This document shows, piece by piece, positions 14,889-23,098 of a stretch of DNA of 39,372 nucleotides. The stretch is from the IMG/VR virus record IMGVR_UViG_3300017987_000183, positions 1 to 39,372 of that record, one strand, 5' to 3'. The position numbers were made by a program, and so were the translations under genes. Source of the DNA: a virus. How positions within the stretch are numbered: the stretch's first letter is position 1; each line of letters opens with the position of its first letter. The notes below the pieces were generated by a model. That model saw only the letters and a list, made by a program, of their open reading frames with translations, did no database searches and was not told the DNA's origin.

Positions 14889-16580
14889 GTGGCTGAAGAG
14901 AAAGTGTTAGTGATACTGGTACGGATACGCGGTCGCCCGATGATCCGGCTACGGTTTGATCCACGGTGCGGCCGCGTTCGCTTCGCTGTCAAGAGACTGT
15001 ACGGCGCTTACCAGCGAGACGTGAATGGTACGCGGGTGTGGCACGCAGCGTTCTGTGAAGCGAACGTGAACACCATCGATGCGTGGCCCTTCCAGAAGCG
15101 CACAGGACGCGTCTACAAGTGTAAGGCGCGGCGGTTCCTAGGCCAAGGGAATGCGACTCCGCCACGGATACGTGAGCGTCCGGCAATTGTCCCTACAAAA
15201 CGGGTGACCGGGTTGCGATTGCGACTGAGGCGCTACCAGCGTGTCGGCGTAGCTTTTCTGAAGGCAACCGGCGGTCGCTGTCTGCTAGCTGATGACATGG
15301 GGCTCGGGAAGACGCCACAGGTTCTGGCATGGATTCAACTGACCAAGCCGACGGAGCCTGTGGTGGTGGTGTGTCCGGCTACGGTCAAGATCCATTGGTC
15401 GCGGGAAGTGGTCAAGTGGACAACCGGCTACAGACCGCACGTAATCAACGGTGTGGTTCCGCCGAAGGAGTTCGCTCTGCAGGACTGGAGCCATACCGTG
15501 TTGATTATCAACTACGACATACTCTCGTCGTGGTGGAAAACGCTGCGGAAGGTGGCGCCGGGTGCTGTGGTGTTTGACGAGTGTCACAAGCTGAAGAATC
15601 GCGGTATCAAGCGTAGCAAGGCAGCGTATCACCTTGCCAAGAAGGTGCAGTCCGTGATCGGTCTGTCCGGTACGCCAGTGCCGAACCGTCCGTATGAGTT
15701 CTGGAACGTGATGCGTTTGATAGACCCGGCGCTCTTTCCAAACTTCAACGCGTACGCGCGACGTTTCTGTGACGCAAGGCACAACGGATTCAAGTGGGAC
15801 TACAGTGGAGCAAGCCACACGGAGGAGCTGAACACCATACTGACAAAGACGCTCATGCTTCGCCGCACGAAGACGGAAGTACTCACTGAACTACCAGACA
15901 AGGAAAGGATCGTGGAGGCTGTTCCGCTCGAGAAACTGGCGAAGCGTGAGTACATGCACGCGGAGCGCGACTTCAGCGACTGGTTAGAGCGGAGCGGCTC
16001 CGGCACGAAGAGCAATGCGCTGACCCGGCTGAATACGTTGAAGCAACTCGCGGTGAAGGCAAAGCTACTAGCGTGTCTCGAGTGGATCGCGGACCTGCTG
16101 GAGACCGCCGGCAAGGTGGTGGTGTTCTGCCATCACAGAACCACAGTGAAGGCAGTGGAAGCTACCTTTCGTAGCCGGTGTGTATCAGTGTACGGTGGTG
16201 TCTCACAGAAGAAACGGCAGGAGGCGATAGACAAGTTCCAAACTGACAAGCGTACAAGCGTGTTTGTCGGGACGCTCGCTGCGGTGGAGGGGATTGACCT
16301 GACCGCTGCGTCGGTAGTGGTAATGCTGGAACTGTGGTGGACACCATCCGACCACGAGCAAGCCGAAGACCGCGTGTATCGGATGAACCAAAAAGCTGAC
16401 GCTGTTCAGGTCTACTACCTGATTGCCGCGGAGACGGTGGAAGAAGACGTGATGGGAATGCTGGACGACAAGCGCGACGTGGTATCACAAGTAGTGGACG
16501 GTAAGGCAGCGGCGGAGGAAGCCATGCTGACCACGCTGCTGAAGCGTTACCGGATGCGGACCGGCGCGCAGACCGTATAA
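14889..16580 (+). CDS. SNF2-family DNA helicase/translocase
   Basis: The GTG at 14889 is 7 nt after AGGAGG; a GTG at 14874 lies before that site and is less likely. Superfamily 2 motifs are all visible. They are the Q-like RRYQRVGVAFL, motif I LLADDMGLGKTPQ, motif II VVFDECHKLKN (DECH), motif III GLSGTPVPNRPYEFW, motif IV VVVFCHHRTTV, motif V GTLAAVEGIDLTAA and motif VI HEQAEDRVYRMNQ. The first 85 residues form an extra domain with an RLRFDPRCGRVRFAVK start, reminiscent of the small domain before SMARCAL1-like helicases. Such phage enzymes remodel forks or strip proteins from DNA during replication. The length (563 residues) is typical. Confidence 0.93.
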   Translation: MAEEKVLVILVRIRGRPMIRLRFDPRCGRVRFAVKRLYGAYQRDVNGTRVWHAAFCEANVNTIDAWPFQKRTGRVYKCKARRFLGQGNATPPRIRERPAIVPTKRVTGLRLRLRRYQRVGVAFLKATGGRCLLADDMGLGKTPQVLAWIQLTKPTEPVVVVCPATVKIHWSREVVKWTTGYRPHVINGVVPPKEFALQDWSHTVLIINYDILSSWWKTLRKVAPGAVVFDECHKLKNRGIKRSKAAYHLAKKVQSVIGLSGTPVPNRPYEFWNVMRLIDPALFPNFNAYARRFCDARHNGFKWDYSGASHTEELNTILTKTLMLRRTKTEVLTELPDKERIVEAVPLEKLAKREYMHAERDFSDWLERSGSGTKSNALTRLNTLKQLAVKAKLLACLEWIADLLETAGKVVVFCHHRTTVKAVEATFRSRCVSVYGGVSQKKRQEAIDKFQTDKRTSVFVGTLAAVEGIDLTAASVVVMLELWWTPSDHEQAEDRVYRMNQKADAVQVYYLIAAETVEEDVMGMLDDKRDVVSQVVDGKAAAEEAMLTTLLKRYRMRTGAQTV

Positions 16581-16602
16581 CGTGGTTGGAAAGGAGCACA
16601 GT

Positions 16603-17250
16603 ATGAGACGGAAGGGTAAAGCAATACGGACACGGTTCCCTCAGGTGCCGTTCCGGGTTCCGCTGGACAGGTCACAGTTGACGGAGATACTCATTGACCT
16701 GTTGAACATCTACCCGCTCCACGAAGAATGCTTGGATGCAATGCCCTACATCATGCAGCGGCAGGGCTGGGCCGACGAGGAAGCGACGGTCATACGTGGT
16801 GAAGCAGCCAGACGTTCAAACTGGAGGAACGTGAACTACATACGGGAGCGGGTGGAGAGCCTCGGCGTGGAAGCACACAAGATGGGTGGTGCCCGGCTGC
16901 GGTTACCCGCCGGCAAGGTGAAGATACCGAAGAAGAAACAGCGAGGTGACCCGCGCACACGTGGCAAGAGGCGACGGACGTGCTTCCTGTGTGAACAGAA
17001 GTACTACCCAAAGCAGATGCTGTACTCGGAGATATGGGGAGTGTTCGTGTGTATTTGGTGTACACGACTTGAAACGCAACGCAAACGAAAGTGGAGGGAA
17101 GAGCGTGACAGAAAAGAAGCACGGAGAAAGCAACGGCAGCAACGGCGGAAGTGGAGAGAGGCAAAGCAACGACAACGCAAACGCAAAGAATCTGCTGAAC
17201 AGTCGCAAGCTGATGGAATACATGGACATGATGCGGGAGGCAGTAACTAA
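16603..17250 (+). CDS. Basic protein with four-Cys zinc finger
   Basis: ATG 16603 immediately follows AAAGGAGCACAGT; an upstream GTG at 16582 is rejected. The first 110 residues include LHEECLDAMPYIMQRQGWADEEATVI and NVNYIRERVESLGV, a winged-helix-like layout. CFLC near residue 127 and CIWC near residue 150 make a zinc finger resembling HNH-associated or recombination-endonuclease-VII knuckles, but no HNH catalytic pair is evident. After residue 155 the chain is almost only K, R, E and Q. That tail overlaps the next gene by 146 nt in another frame, so its extreme composition may be a by-product of dual coding. Confidence 0.7.
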   Translation: MRRKGKAIRTRFPQVPFRVPLDRSQLTEILIDLLNIYPLHEECLDAMPYIMQRQGWADEEATVIRGEAARRSNWRNVNYIRERVESLGVEAHKMGGARLRLPAGKVKIPKKKQRGDPRTRGKRRRTCFLCEQKYYPKQMLYSEIWGVFVCIWCTRLETQRKRKWREERDRKEARRKQRQQRRKWREAKQRQRKRKESAEQSQADGIHGHDAGGSN

Positions 17251-17518
17251 AGCGGATGGTTCGGAAGTGTTGGTTACCACCACACTGATCGGGAGCATAG
17301 CTGCAGATCCTCTGCACGTTGCAGTCATGTTTGCAAACAACCCGAACACGCTGAAGATGTTCCTTTGCCTTGCGCTTGTTGGTGTACGCGAAGCTGTCGG
17401 GTACAATCGGTTCGAGCAGATGGTGCGTGATCCTAATAAGCTGGTGGATCATTACACGCAACTGTGCAACAAGATAGAGAGAGACGTCATGGAAGGAGGT
17501 GACACTTGGCAGCAATGA
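17105..17518 (+). CDS. Hypothetical protein overlapping its upstream neighbour
   Basis: GTG 17105 has GGAGGGAAGAGC before it, so I prefer it to an upstream ATG at 16946 that lacks a site and lies inside the previous gene. The first 35 residues are Ser/Asn/Gly-rich and probably disordered. The rest is helical (SRKLMEYMDMMREAVTKADG, LHVAVMFANNPNTLKMFLCLALVGVREAV) and looks like a folded domain. The first 146 nt are shared with the zinc-finger gene in a different frame. An internal start near 17213 (MEYMDMM) is an alternative that would shrink the overlap. Confidence 0.6.
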   Translation: MTEKKHGESNGSNGGSGERQSNDNANAKNLLNSRKLMEYMDMMREAVTKADGSEVLVTTTLIGSIAADPLHVAVMFANNPNTLKMFLCLALVGVREAVGYNRFEQMVRDPNKLVDHYTQLCNKIERDVMEGGDTWQQ

Positions 17519-17748
17519 AAGCGTGGACATACGATACATTCCCCAAGAACAGAACGGTCTACATCCGGCGGAAGTCACATGGTGGACCGGGTGGGGCAGC
17601 AGCGTTGGTGCTTGCGTTCTGTAGCGCAGGCGTGATGGTGATGGCGTCGGACAGGAAGACAGGCAAGGGAACAGCTACGTGGATCACGTGGACGGAACTG
17701 TTCCTGTCCTGTGAACAGCACAACGGAAAACCGTGTGCGGGAAAGTGA
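17506..17748 (+). CDS. Small hypothetical protein with TTG start
   Basis: TTG 17506 stands 6 nt after GGAGG (in AAGGAGGTGACAC), the ideal spacing, while ATG 17515 is 15 nt away; TTG is chosen. The 80-residue product has a basic start and a hydrophobic GGAAALVLAFCSAGVMVMAS segment that may be a short membrane helix or buried core. It then has WITWTELFLSCEQHNG, recalling small phage recombination-associated proteins. Its function is unknown. The stop overlaps the primase start as TGATG. Confidence 0.6.
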   Translation: MAAMKAWTYDTFPKNRTVYIRRKSHGGPGGAAALVLAFCSAGVMVMASDRKTGKGTATWITWTELFLSCEQHNGKPCAGK

Positions 17749-18665
17749 TGAGTATGAAGTCCTTTGACCTGAGACGTTTCTGTGAAGACCACAACATCCC
17801 GTACTACACGACGGGATTCAAGCAGTGCAGCCACGGATGGGTTCAACTGGATTGTCCCTTTCCAAGCTGTACTGGCGGGGAAGGACCTCACCTTGGATGG
17901 CACGAGGAGAGTGGGGTCTTCAACTGCTGGCGCTGCGGTCGGCACAATGCGGTGGAAACAGTCGCGGCGCTGGGTGGTTTGACATTCGCTGAGGCGCGGG
18001 ACGTGCTGAAGGAGTATGGCTGGATCCGCAGTGCTCCTGTGGCGCGTCGCCAGTCTGAACGGGTAACACCGGCCGAGTGTAAGCTTCCAGCCGGCACAGG
18101 TCCGCTCAAGAGGCTGCACCGGCGCTACCTGAAACGACGCGGGTTCCACCCCATGCGAGTAGCTCAACAATGGGGACTGCTGGCCACAGGCTCCACCGGC
18201 TCGTACAAGTACAGGATAGTGGCGCCTATCTTCTACGGAGACCAACTCGTGTCCTTCCAAGCGCGAGACGTGACCGGGCGCAGTCAGCTACGCTACAAGG
18301 CTTGCCGTAAGGAAGATGAAGTGCGCCCACACAAGCACTGTCTCTACGGCAGCTGGCTTGTACCGGGCGACACGGTAATCATCGTGGAAGGTATCACTGA
18401 CGCGTGGAGGCTAGGTCCGGGTGCCGTCGCTACGTTCGGGTTGTCTTACACTACCGAACAGGTGGCGGAACTGGTCAAGTATCAACGACGCTACATACTG
18501 TTTGACATGGAACCGGCTGCACAGGTACAGGCTAGAAAGCTAAGCCGCATGCTCGGCCAGTTCGACGGAGTTACGGAGATCGTGGTGCTGGAAAGCGTCA
18601 AAGACCCAGCGGAGTTGACGGACAAGCAGGCGCAGACGGTTCGTCGCATGCTACTGGGACTGTGA
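17748..18665 (+). CDS. DnaG-type DNA primase (zinc domain plus TOPRIM)
   Basis: It makes RNA primers for lagging-strand synthesis. The zinc domain is clear: CSHG near residue 26, DCPFPSC near 35, then GVFNCWRCGRHNAVE, a CHC2-type ribbon, followed by the usual ALGGLTFAEARDVL helix. The TOPRIM core shows VIIVEGITDAWRLG near residue 210 (catalytic Glu) and RYILFDMEPAAQ near residue 250. The second acidic motif is D-x-E rather than the usual D-x-D, a conservative change. A middle GFHPMRVAQQWGLLATG...RIVAPIFYGDQLVSFQARDVTG matches the primase palm. The helicase domain is separate, as in DnaG. Length is about 305 residues; ATG 17748 overlaps the previous stop. Confidence 0.9.
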   Translation: MSMKSFDLRRFCEDHNIPYYTTGFKQCSHGWVQLDCPFPSCTGGEGPHLGWHEESGVFNCWRCGRHNAVETVAALGGLTFAEARDVLKEYGWIRSAPVARRQSERVTPAECKLPAGTGPLKRLHRRYLKRRGFHPMRVAQQWGLLATGSTGSYKYRIVAPIFYGDQLVSFQARDVTGRSQLRYKACRKEDEVRPHKHCLYGSWLVPGDTVIIVEGITDAWRLGPGAVATFGLSYTTEQVAELVKYQRRYILFDMEPAAQVQARKLSRMLGQFDGVTEIVVLESVKDPAELTDKQAQTVRRMLLGL

Positions 18666-18758
18666 ACAATTCACGCTGTACTTCTGTGCGTGGAAGAGTG
18701 GGAAATCTGTGCTCGCCCACTCCAAGCGCACGGAAGGCAGCGTTTTGCGGAGGTAAGT

Positions 18759-19700
18759 ATGGCAGTAAAAGAACTCGTGAAGCTACGCCTAATGGTCAGC
18801 GACAAGACCGGCAAAGTGTATCTGGAAAACGAGGACGGTCGTCGTTTGCTCATTCTCACTTCTCCTCAGGCGAGCGCATTATGCGAGGGCATACGGGCGC
18901 ATGCATTATGCGCGAGCGGCCCTGCGCGCACACCGGCTCCCTTCGGTCGCCGGGTGAAGGCGACGGCGCGTACACGCGCACGTGCCGGCGCACGCGAGAG
19001 CATCGATGAAAAGATCATGTCATTCCCCACTACATGGTTAGAACTAGTGAATTGGTTCTACCAAGAACAGATGGCTCGTTGGCCACAATACGTGAAGTCA
19101 CCCACAAAAGAGACCATCCGCTCTTCACTACGCTCCATAGACAGACTGATACGTATCGACGGATTCGGCTTCAAGAAAGACATACAGCCAACCATACGTT
19201 GGGTAGTGGACGACGACTTCTGGTCTCGGAATTGCCTGTCCCTCACTCAGCTGCGGAAGAAGTCGCGGAACGGACTGACCAAGTTTGCGAACATGAACCT
19301 GCGCCGTGGTGAGTCTGGTGGGGACGTCGAAGAAGTCAAGTGTCGTGCGCCCAAAACATACGACGTGCTGTCCAAGGTATACAAGGAAATCAGCGGAGCA
19401 AAAGTGTCACGTACTGAGCGCGTGAAGCTGTCGCGTATCGCGGAGGACTGGTCACACTACTGGAAGAGCCTACCGGGAGACAAGCAAGCGTCGTCTCCAC
19501 GGAAAGGTGGGGTCAAGTACTTCCATCGAACTCCCATGTCGCTTGTGCGCGCGTTCGCGGATTACTTACGTGACAGGTTCGGTGACTACACGGATCTTTC
19601 CATGGGTGCGTTGGCCGTCACCAGCAAGGTAGGGAGACGTTTCATTGTGAAGGAGGAACGGAGATTGCAAGTGTCGTTCAAAACTGGGAGGAGGCTGTAG
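18759..19700 (+). CDS. Phage replication initiator / replisome organiser-like protein
   Basis: The ATG at 18759 follows GGAGGTAAGT; an earlier in-frame start lacks a site. After a first folded piece (residues 1-35) comes an Ala/Arg-rich linker (residues 40-75). A domain follows with FPTTWLELVNWFYQEQ and IRWVVDDDFWSRNCLSLTQLRKKSRNGLTKF. The last motif, D-D-F-W-x2-N-x-LS-x2-x-LR-KS-x2-G-x2-KF, is a familiar signature in phage replication proteins that melt origins or load helicase. The gene sits between primase and DnaB-like helicase. The linker-coding DNA is full of palindromes and repeats, as in lambda O, where the origin lies inside the initiator gene. Confidence 0.75.
   Translation: MAVKELVKLRLMVSDKTGKVYLENEDGRRLLILTSPQASALCEGIRAHALCASGPARTPAPFGRRVKATARTRARAGARESIDEKIMSFPTTWLELVNWFYQEQMARWPQYVKSPTKETIRSSLRSIDRLIRIDGFGFKKDIQPTIRWVVDDDFWSRNCLSLTQLRKKSRNGLTKFANMNLRRGESGGDVEEVKCRAPKTYDVLSKVYKEISGAKVSRTERVKLSRIAEDWSHYWKSLPGDKQASSPRKGGVKYFHRTPMSLVRAFADYLRDRFGDYTDLSMGALAVTSKVGRRFIVKEERRLQVSFKTGRRL
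18874..18995. other. Candidate replication origin (palindromes and repeats inside initiator gene)
   Basis: GCATTATGCG occurs at 18876-18885 and again at 18903-18912. Around the second copy GCGCAT (18897-18902) and ATGCGC (18908-18913) form a perfect 6-bp inverted repeat. The next 80 bp are dense in short palindromes (GCGCGC, GCACGTGC, GCCGGC). The encoded protein part is a low-complexity Ala/Arg linker, which suggests that the DNA sequence, not the protein, is conserved. Iteron-bearing origins inside initiator genes are known from lambdoid phages. Confidence 0.5.
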
Positions 19701-21287
19701 TTGAAGATAAAGCGGGAACGGGTGGATGCATCCATCGAACGGCGTATCCTTATCGGGATGATCACTAATACACAGTTCCTCGGGCGTATGGTGCCTCTGT
19801 TGAAGGAACTGTCTTTACTGGAGTTACCTTACGGGCGAACTGTCGCGCGTTGGTGCCTGTCACACTACAAGCGCTACAAGAAGGCACCGGGTCGCCACGT
19901 GCAGGACTTGTACAACGCGGCTATACGGCGCGGTATGCGTGAAGAAGAGGAGGAGCTCCTCGGTGAGTTTGTTGCGTCCCTGTCCAAGGAATACGCGCAA
20001 GGTGAGCTACTGAACGTGGACTACCTCACAGATGAAGCCAAGGAGTTTGTCAACGGTCGCGCAATCGCTATACTGATGGAAGACGTCGGCGCGGAACTCA
20101 CTCACGGCAACACACGAGCAGCTGAAGCGCGGTTGTCCCTACACAAGAAGCTGGGTCCTCCGGACGTAGCCGGTGTGAATCCACTGCTGGACAAGGACGT
20201 AGTTATCGACGCTCTGGACAATGTAGAAGAGGATGATCTCATCAGCTTCCCGGGTGCGTTCGGTAAGCTATTGGAATCTCAGCTTGGAAGGGAGTCACTC
20301 ATTGGAATACAGGCTCCGGAAAAGCGCGGGAAGACCATGCTCCTCATAGAATTCACAATCCGTGCACTTGCCGCGAGGCGCAACACCGTTTACCTATCCG
20401 TTGGTGACATGTCCCAGAAGCAAGTTACGCGCCGGTTCCACGCTCGAGTGAGTGGCAAGCACTGGCTGAGGAAGTACTGTGCTGACCTGCTCGTGCCGGT
20501 ACTCGACTGCTGCTACAACCAAAAGAATACGTGTGAATTGAGTTGCCGTACATGTACAAAGGGACTGGACATCCACGTACCGGAAGACGACGACGAGAAC
20601 GAGGAGAAGGACACGGACGAACAGTTTACACCGGAAGAACTCTTCGACAGTGCTCCACGCGGCTACACTCCTTGCTCCGTCTGTGCGGCGCGTGGACGGG
20701 ACACGTTTGCCGGCGCGGTGTTCTACCGACTCCGTAAGCAGGTGGATCCTCTCACGTGGAGGGAAGGGTTGCGTAACGCGCGCAAGTTCCTGACGCGGTT
20801 CCGCGGACGTGACTTCAAACTCGAGTGCTACCCGAACGCGTCTGTGAACGTGAAGGACATCCGAGACCAGTTGGATATCTGGGAGGACGTGGAAGGTTTT
20901 GTGCCGGACGTAATTGTCCTTGACTACGCAGACAATCTTGGTCCGGAGGACAAGCGTAAGGAGTTCCGCCATCAACAGAACGAAACGTGGCAGATGCTAC
21001 GTGCTCTGTCGATGGACAAGCACTGTTTGGTGGTAACCGCGTCTCAGGCCTCTATCGCGGCGCACAAGGCAGTCTCCCAGACAATGGAACACTTCAGCGA
21101 GGACAAGCGAAAGTATGCGCACACCACAGGTACGCTTGCCCTGAATCAGACTGGAGAGGAGAAGAAGCAAGGATTGTTGAGAGTAGGATGGTTGGTGTTG
21201 CGCGAGGGTCTGTATCACACTGACGAGGAGGTGACAATACTTCAGTGTCATCAGATTGGACGACCGTTGATAGCCTCGTATCACTGA
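19701..21287 (+). CDS. DnaB-type replicative helicase with Cys-rich insertion
   Basis: The TTG at 19701 has GGAGG with 6-nt spacing. Residues 1-180 form a helical N-terminal domain. The RecA core follows: Walker A IQAPEKRGKT near residue 207, TVYLSVGDMSQKQVTRRF (H1a-like), Walker B DVIVLDYADNLGPE near residue 405, and CLVVTASQASIAA (H3). Between Walker A and B there are two Cys clusters (CADLLVPVLDCC...CELSCRTC and CSVCAARG) with an acidic loop between them. This makes a probable zinc-binding insertion of about 75 residues, which I do not know from standard DnaB or T4 gp41. It unwinds the fork and would work with the primase two genes upstream. Confidence 0.85.
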   Translation: MKIKRERVDASIERRILIGMITNTQFLGRMVPLLKELSLLELPYGRTVARWCLSHYKRYKKAPGRHVQDLYNAAIRRGMREEEEELLGEFVASLSKEYAQGELLNVDYLTDEAKEFVNGRAIAILMEDVGAELTHGNTRAAEARLSLHKKLGPPDVAGVNPLLDKDVVIDALDNVEEDDLISFPGAFGKLLESQLGRESLIGIQAPEKRGKTMLLIEFTIRALAARRNTVYLSVGDMSQKQVTRRFHARVSGKHWLRKYCADLLVPVLDCCYNQKNTCELSCRTCTKGLDIHVPEDDDENEEKDTDEQFTPEELFDSAPRGYTPCSVCAARGRDTFAGAVFYRLRKQVDPLTWREGLRNARKFLTRFRGRDFKLECYPNASVNVKDIRDQLDIWEDVEGFVPDVIVLDYADNLGPEDKRKEFRHQQNETWQMLRALSMDKHCLVVTASQASIAAHKAVSQTMEHFSEDKRKYAHTTGTLALNQTGEEKKQGLLRVGWLVLREGLYHTDEEVTILQCHQIGRPLIASYH

Positions 21288-21397
21288 CCCGGCTGAAGGT
21301 TCGCATGATTCAGTGAGCCGCAAATCGTGTGAGCCAGTATAACGTAAGTGACGGCTCGTGGTGTAGGCCATAACATCAACAGAAAGGAGCATGTATC
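21288..21397 (+). promoter_or_regulatory. 110-nt leader before the histone-like gene
   Basis: This gap carries two GTGAGCC repeats 10 nt apart and a GAGCC/GGCTC stem (near 21330-21356). A TATAAC box lies near 21339 without a well-spaced -35. It ends in AAAGGAGCATG before the start codon. It could hold a phage-specific promoter or an mRNA structure, since this gene is likely to be highly expressed. The evidence is weak. Confidence 0.3.
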
Positions 21398-22282
21398 ATG
21401 GCAACACTGAAAGCAGTAAAGGCAGCGGCGAAGGAACTCAATAAGGCTATGGGTCTGGAGCCTCCCATCGAAGGAGGCAAGACAGCCAAGTCTTGGTTGG
21501 AGGCCATCCGCGAAAACATCGAAGGGCAGCTGGAGGAAGGCGACGAGTTCAAGGACTCAACGGTTGCCATCCTTGAGGAAGCCGGTGTCGATGTCTCTCC
21601 GCTGAAGGGTGAGGAGGAGAGCGAAGCGGAGGACGAGGAAGAAGAGACCGCTGAAGACGACGAGGAAGACGAGGAAGCGGAGGACAAGGAAGACGACGAG
21701 GAAGAAGACGAGGAAGAAGACGAGGAAGAAGACGAAGACGAGGAAGGCGACGAAGACGAGGAAGGCGACGAGGACGAGGAGTCTGAGTTCAACGTCGGCG
21801 ACGAGGTATCCTTCACTCACGACGAGGACGGGGATCTTGTCGGAACGGTAACGGCGGTCAGCGACGACGAGTTGACTGTCAACGCGGAGTACGACGGGGA
21901 AGAGTACGAGTACCCGGTTGACCCGCAGGAGGCTGAGAAAGTGGCGGCAAAGAAGAAGAGCACAGCGAAAGCAAAGAAGACGACGACGAAGAAAGCGACG
22001 AAGGACACCGGCACCAAGAAGACCACGAAGAAAGCGACAGCGAAGGCAAGCGTGGAGAAGAGCCGGTACGGCCACCGCGAGGGTTCGGTGGGCGCCATAC
22101 TCGACGACCTGTTCGCCGAGGGTACGACGGCAGCAGCTGCTGTGAAAGCACTGAAGAAAGCCAAGAAGTGCACGGACTCGGCCGCGAACGGCCACTTCCG
22201 CGCTCACAAGAAACGTCTGGACCGGTTGGTGGGGATCACCGAGAAGGGCGACACGTTCAAAGCCAAGAAGAAATCGCTCTAA
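21398..22282 (+). CDS. Charge-segregated histone-like DNA-binding protein
   Basis: The protein has four parts. A helical start (residues 1-70) is followed by an almost purely Asp/Glu stretch (74-131). A small beta domain comes next (FNVGDEVSFTHDEDGDLVGTV...SDDELTVNAEYDG), of the KOW/Tudor type. A Lys/Thr/Ala tail resembling histone H1 (residues 185-220) leads to a final winged-helix-like segment (GSVGAILDDLFAEGTTAAAAVKALKKA). The H1-like tail suggests DNA coating; the acidic stretch may mask it or mimic DNA. It follows the helicase gene, is preceded by a longer gap and a good ribosome site, and is closed by a terminator, so it is probably made in quantity. Confidence 0.7.
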   Translation: MATLKAVKAAAKELNKAMGLEPPIEGGKTAKSWLEAIRENIEGQLEEGDEFKDSTVAILEEAGVDVSPLKGEEESEAEDEEEETAEDDEEDEEAEDKEDDEEEDEEEDEEEDEDEEGDEDEEGDEDEESEFNVGDEVSFTHDEDGDLVGTVTAVSDDELTVNAEYDGEEYEYPVDPQEAEKVAAKKKSTAKAKKTTTKKATKDTGTKKTTKKATAKASVEKSRYGHREGSVGAILDDLFAEGTTAAAAVKALKKAKKCTDSAANGHFRAHKKRLDRLVGITEKGDTFKAKKKSL

Positions 22283-22325
22283 TCCACGCAGTAACATGCT
22301 TGGACTAGGCTAGCAAATATCACGG

Positions 22326-22361
22326 AAGCCGGACTTGCTACACTATGCAGGTCCGGCTTTT
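22326..22361 (+). terminator. Rho-independent terminator
   Basis: AAGCCGGAC (22326-22334) pairs perfectly with GTCCGGCTT (22351-22359) around a 16-nt loop and is followed by a short T run. It closes the histone-like gene. The next gene starts 20 nt later, so read-through or a promoter near here must serve the downstream block. The T run is short (4 Ts), so termination may be partial. Confidence 0.7.
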
Positions 22362-22381
22362 CGTGCGTATTGGAGGGGACA

Positions 22382-23098
22382 GTGAAGACTGAACATGGAA
22401 ACGCAATCGCGAGTATGCTCCAGCGTGTTTTCCTTGGTGGAAAGATCGAAGAGTGCCTGTTGGTCTTTGACGACGGCACAGCACACGTTGAAGCGATCGA
22501 CCTGAGTAACACGGTATACCTCATGTGCGCGGTCGAAGTGCCGGACGCAAAGAAAGCCACACTTGGCATCGGCGACCTTGGTCTGCTGTGCAAGTATCTT
22601 GGTGACGCGGAGGGACCGGTGTCACTGGAGCCTAGCGAGTCACGCCTCACAGTCAAGCGCAGAGGACGTGGGATGATACGCTGTCAGCTACTGGAACCAA
22701 AGGAAGTACCGACCGCGTTGGAAAAACCGGGTGTCGCTGCCGAGAAGCTGTCGAAGGGCATACAGACTACGCTCACGCTGAAGGAGAGCAAGGTAGCTGA
22801 TCTACTGTATCACATCAATCTCGTTCGCAGTAAGAGCGTGTTCCTCGGCGTAGCCGGTGGAACCGTGATGGCGCAGAGCAGCCCCAAAGACGCACAGCAG
22901 TTCAAGCTGACACTTGGCAAAGTAGAAGCTGACGATATGCGCACGGAAGTGTATGGAGAGTTCCTGACCGCCGTGCTGCAGGTGCTGACGTTCGGGGAGA
23001 AGGACGAGGCACCGGAACTCGGTCTGAGTGACGGCGGTCCCGTAGTGATAAGTCAGGGTGGACAGTTCCTTTGGGCGCTGACACCGGTGGCCAGCTGA
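22382..23098 (+). CDS. Probable sliding clamp (T4 gp45-like)
   Basis: GTG 22382 follows GGAGGGGACA; a TTG at 22370 overlaps the ribosome site and is rejected. The 238-residue length and alternating strand pattern match the two-domain phage clamp. Strands such as ECLLVFDDGTAHVEAIDLSNTVYLMCAVEV lead to a helix ATLGIGDLGLLCKYLG, then a second similar half (LKESKVADLLYHINLVRSKSVFLGVAGGTVMA). The end (VVISQGGQFLWALTPVAS) resembles a clamp C-terminal strand. There is no diagnostic short motif. The strongest support is that this phage carries a clamp loader (30891) and polymerase, which need a cognate clamp, and no other gene fits. Confidence 0.6.
   Translation: MKTEHGNAIASMLQRVFLGGKIEECLLVFDDGTAHVEAIDLSNTVYLMCAVEVPDAKKATLGIGDLGLLCKYLGDAEGPVSLEPSESRLTVKRRGRGMIRCQLLEPKEVPTALEKPGVAAEKLSKGIQTTLTLKESKVADLLYHINLVRSKSVFLGVAGGTVMAQSSPKDAQQFKLTLGKVEADDMRTEVYGEFLTAVLQVLTFGEKDEAPELGLSDGGPVVISQGGQFLWALTPVAS

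Noticed and set aside
18662-19009. Plus-strand 115-codon frame overlapping the initiator gene start
   Set aside because: The initiator frame has the better ribosome site and a conserved replication motif; this one has none.
21217-21232. CTGACGAGG core-like string
   Set aside because: It lies inside the helicase coding sequence and lacks the GAAA and stem partners of a hammerhead.
21376-22297. Poly-Ser and Leu/Val-rich minus-strand frames opposite the histone-like gene
   Set aside because: They are the reverse complement of the Asp/Glu and Lys repeats. The same holds for the frames opposite the SSB tail at 33.5-34.1 kb.
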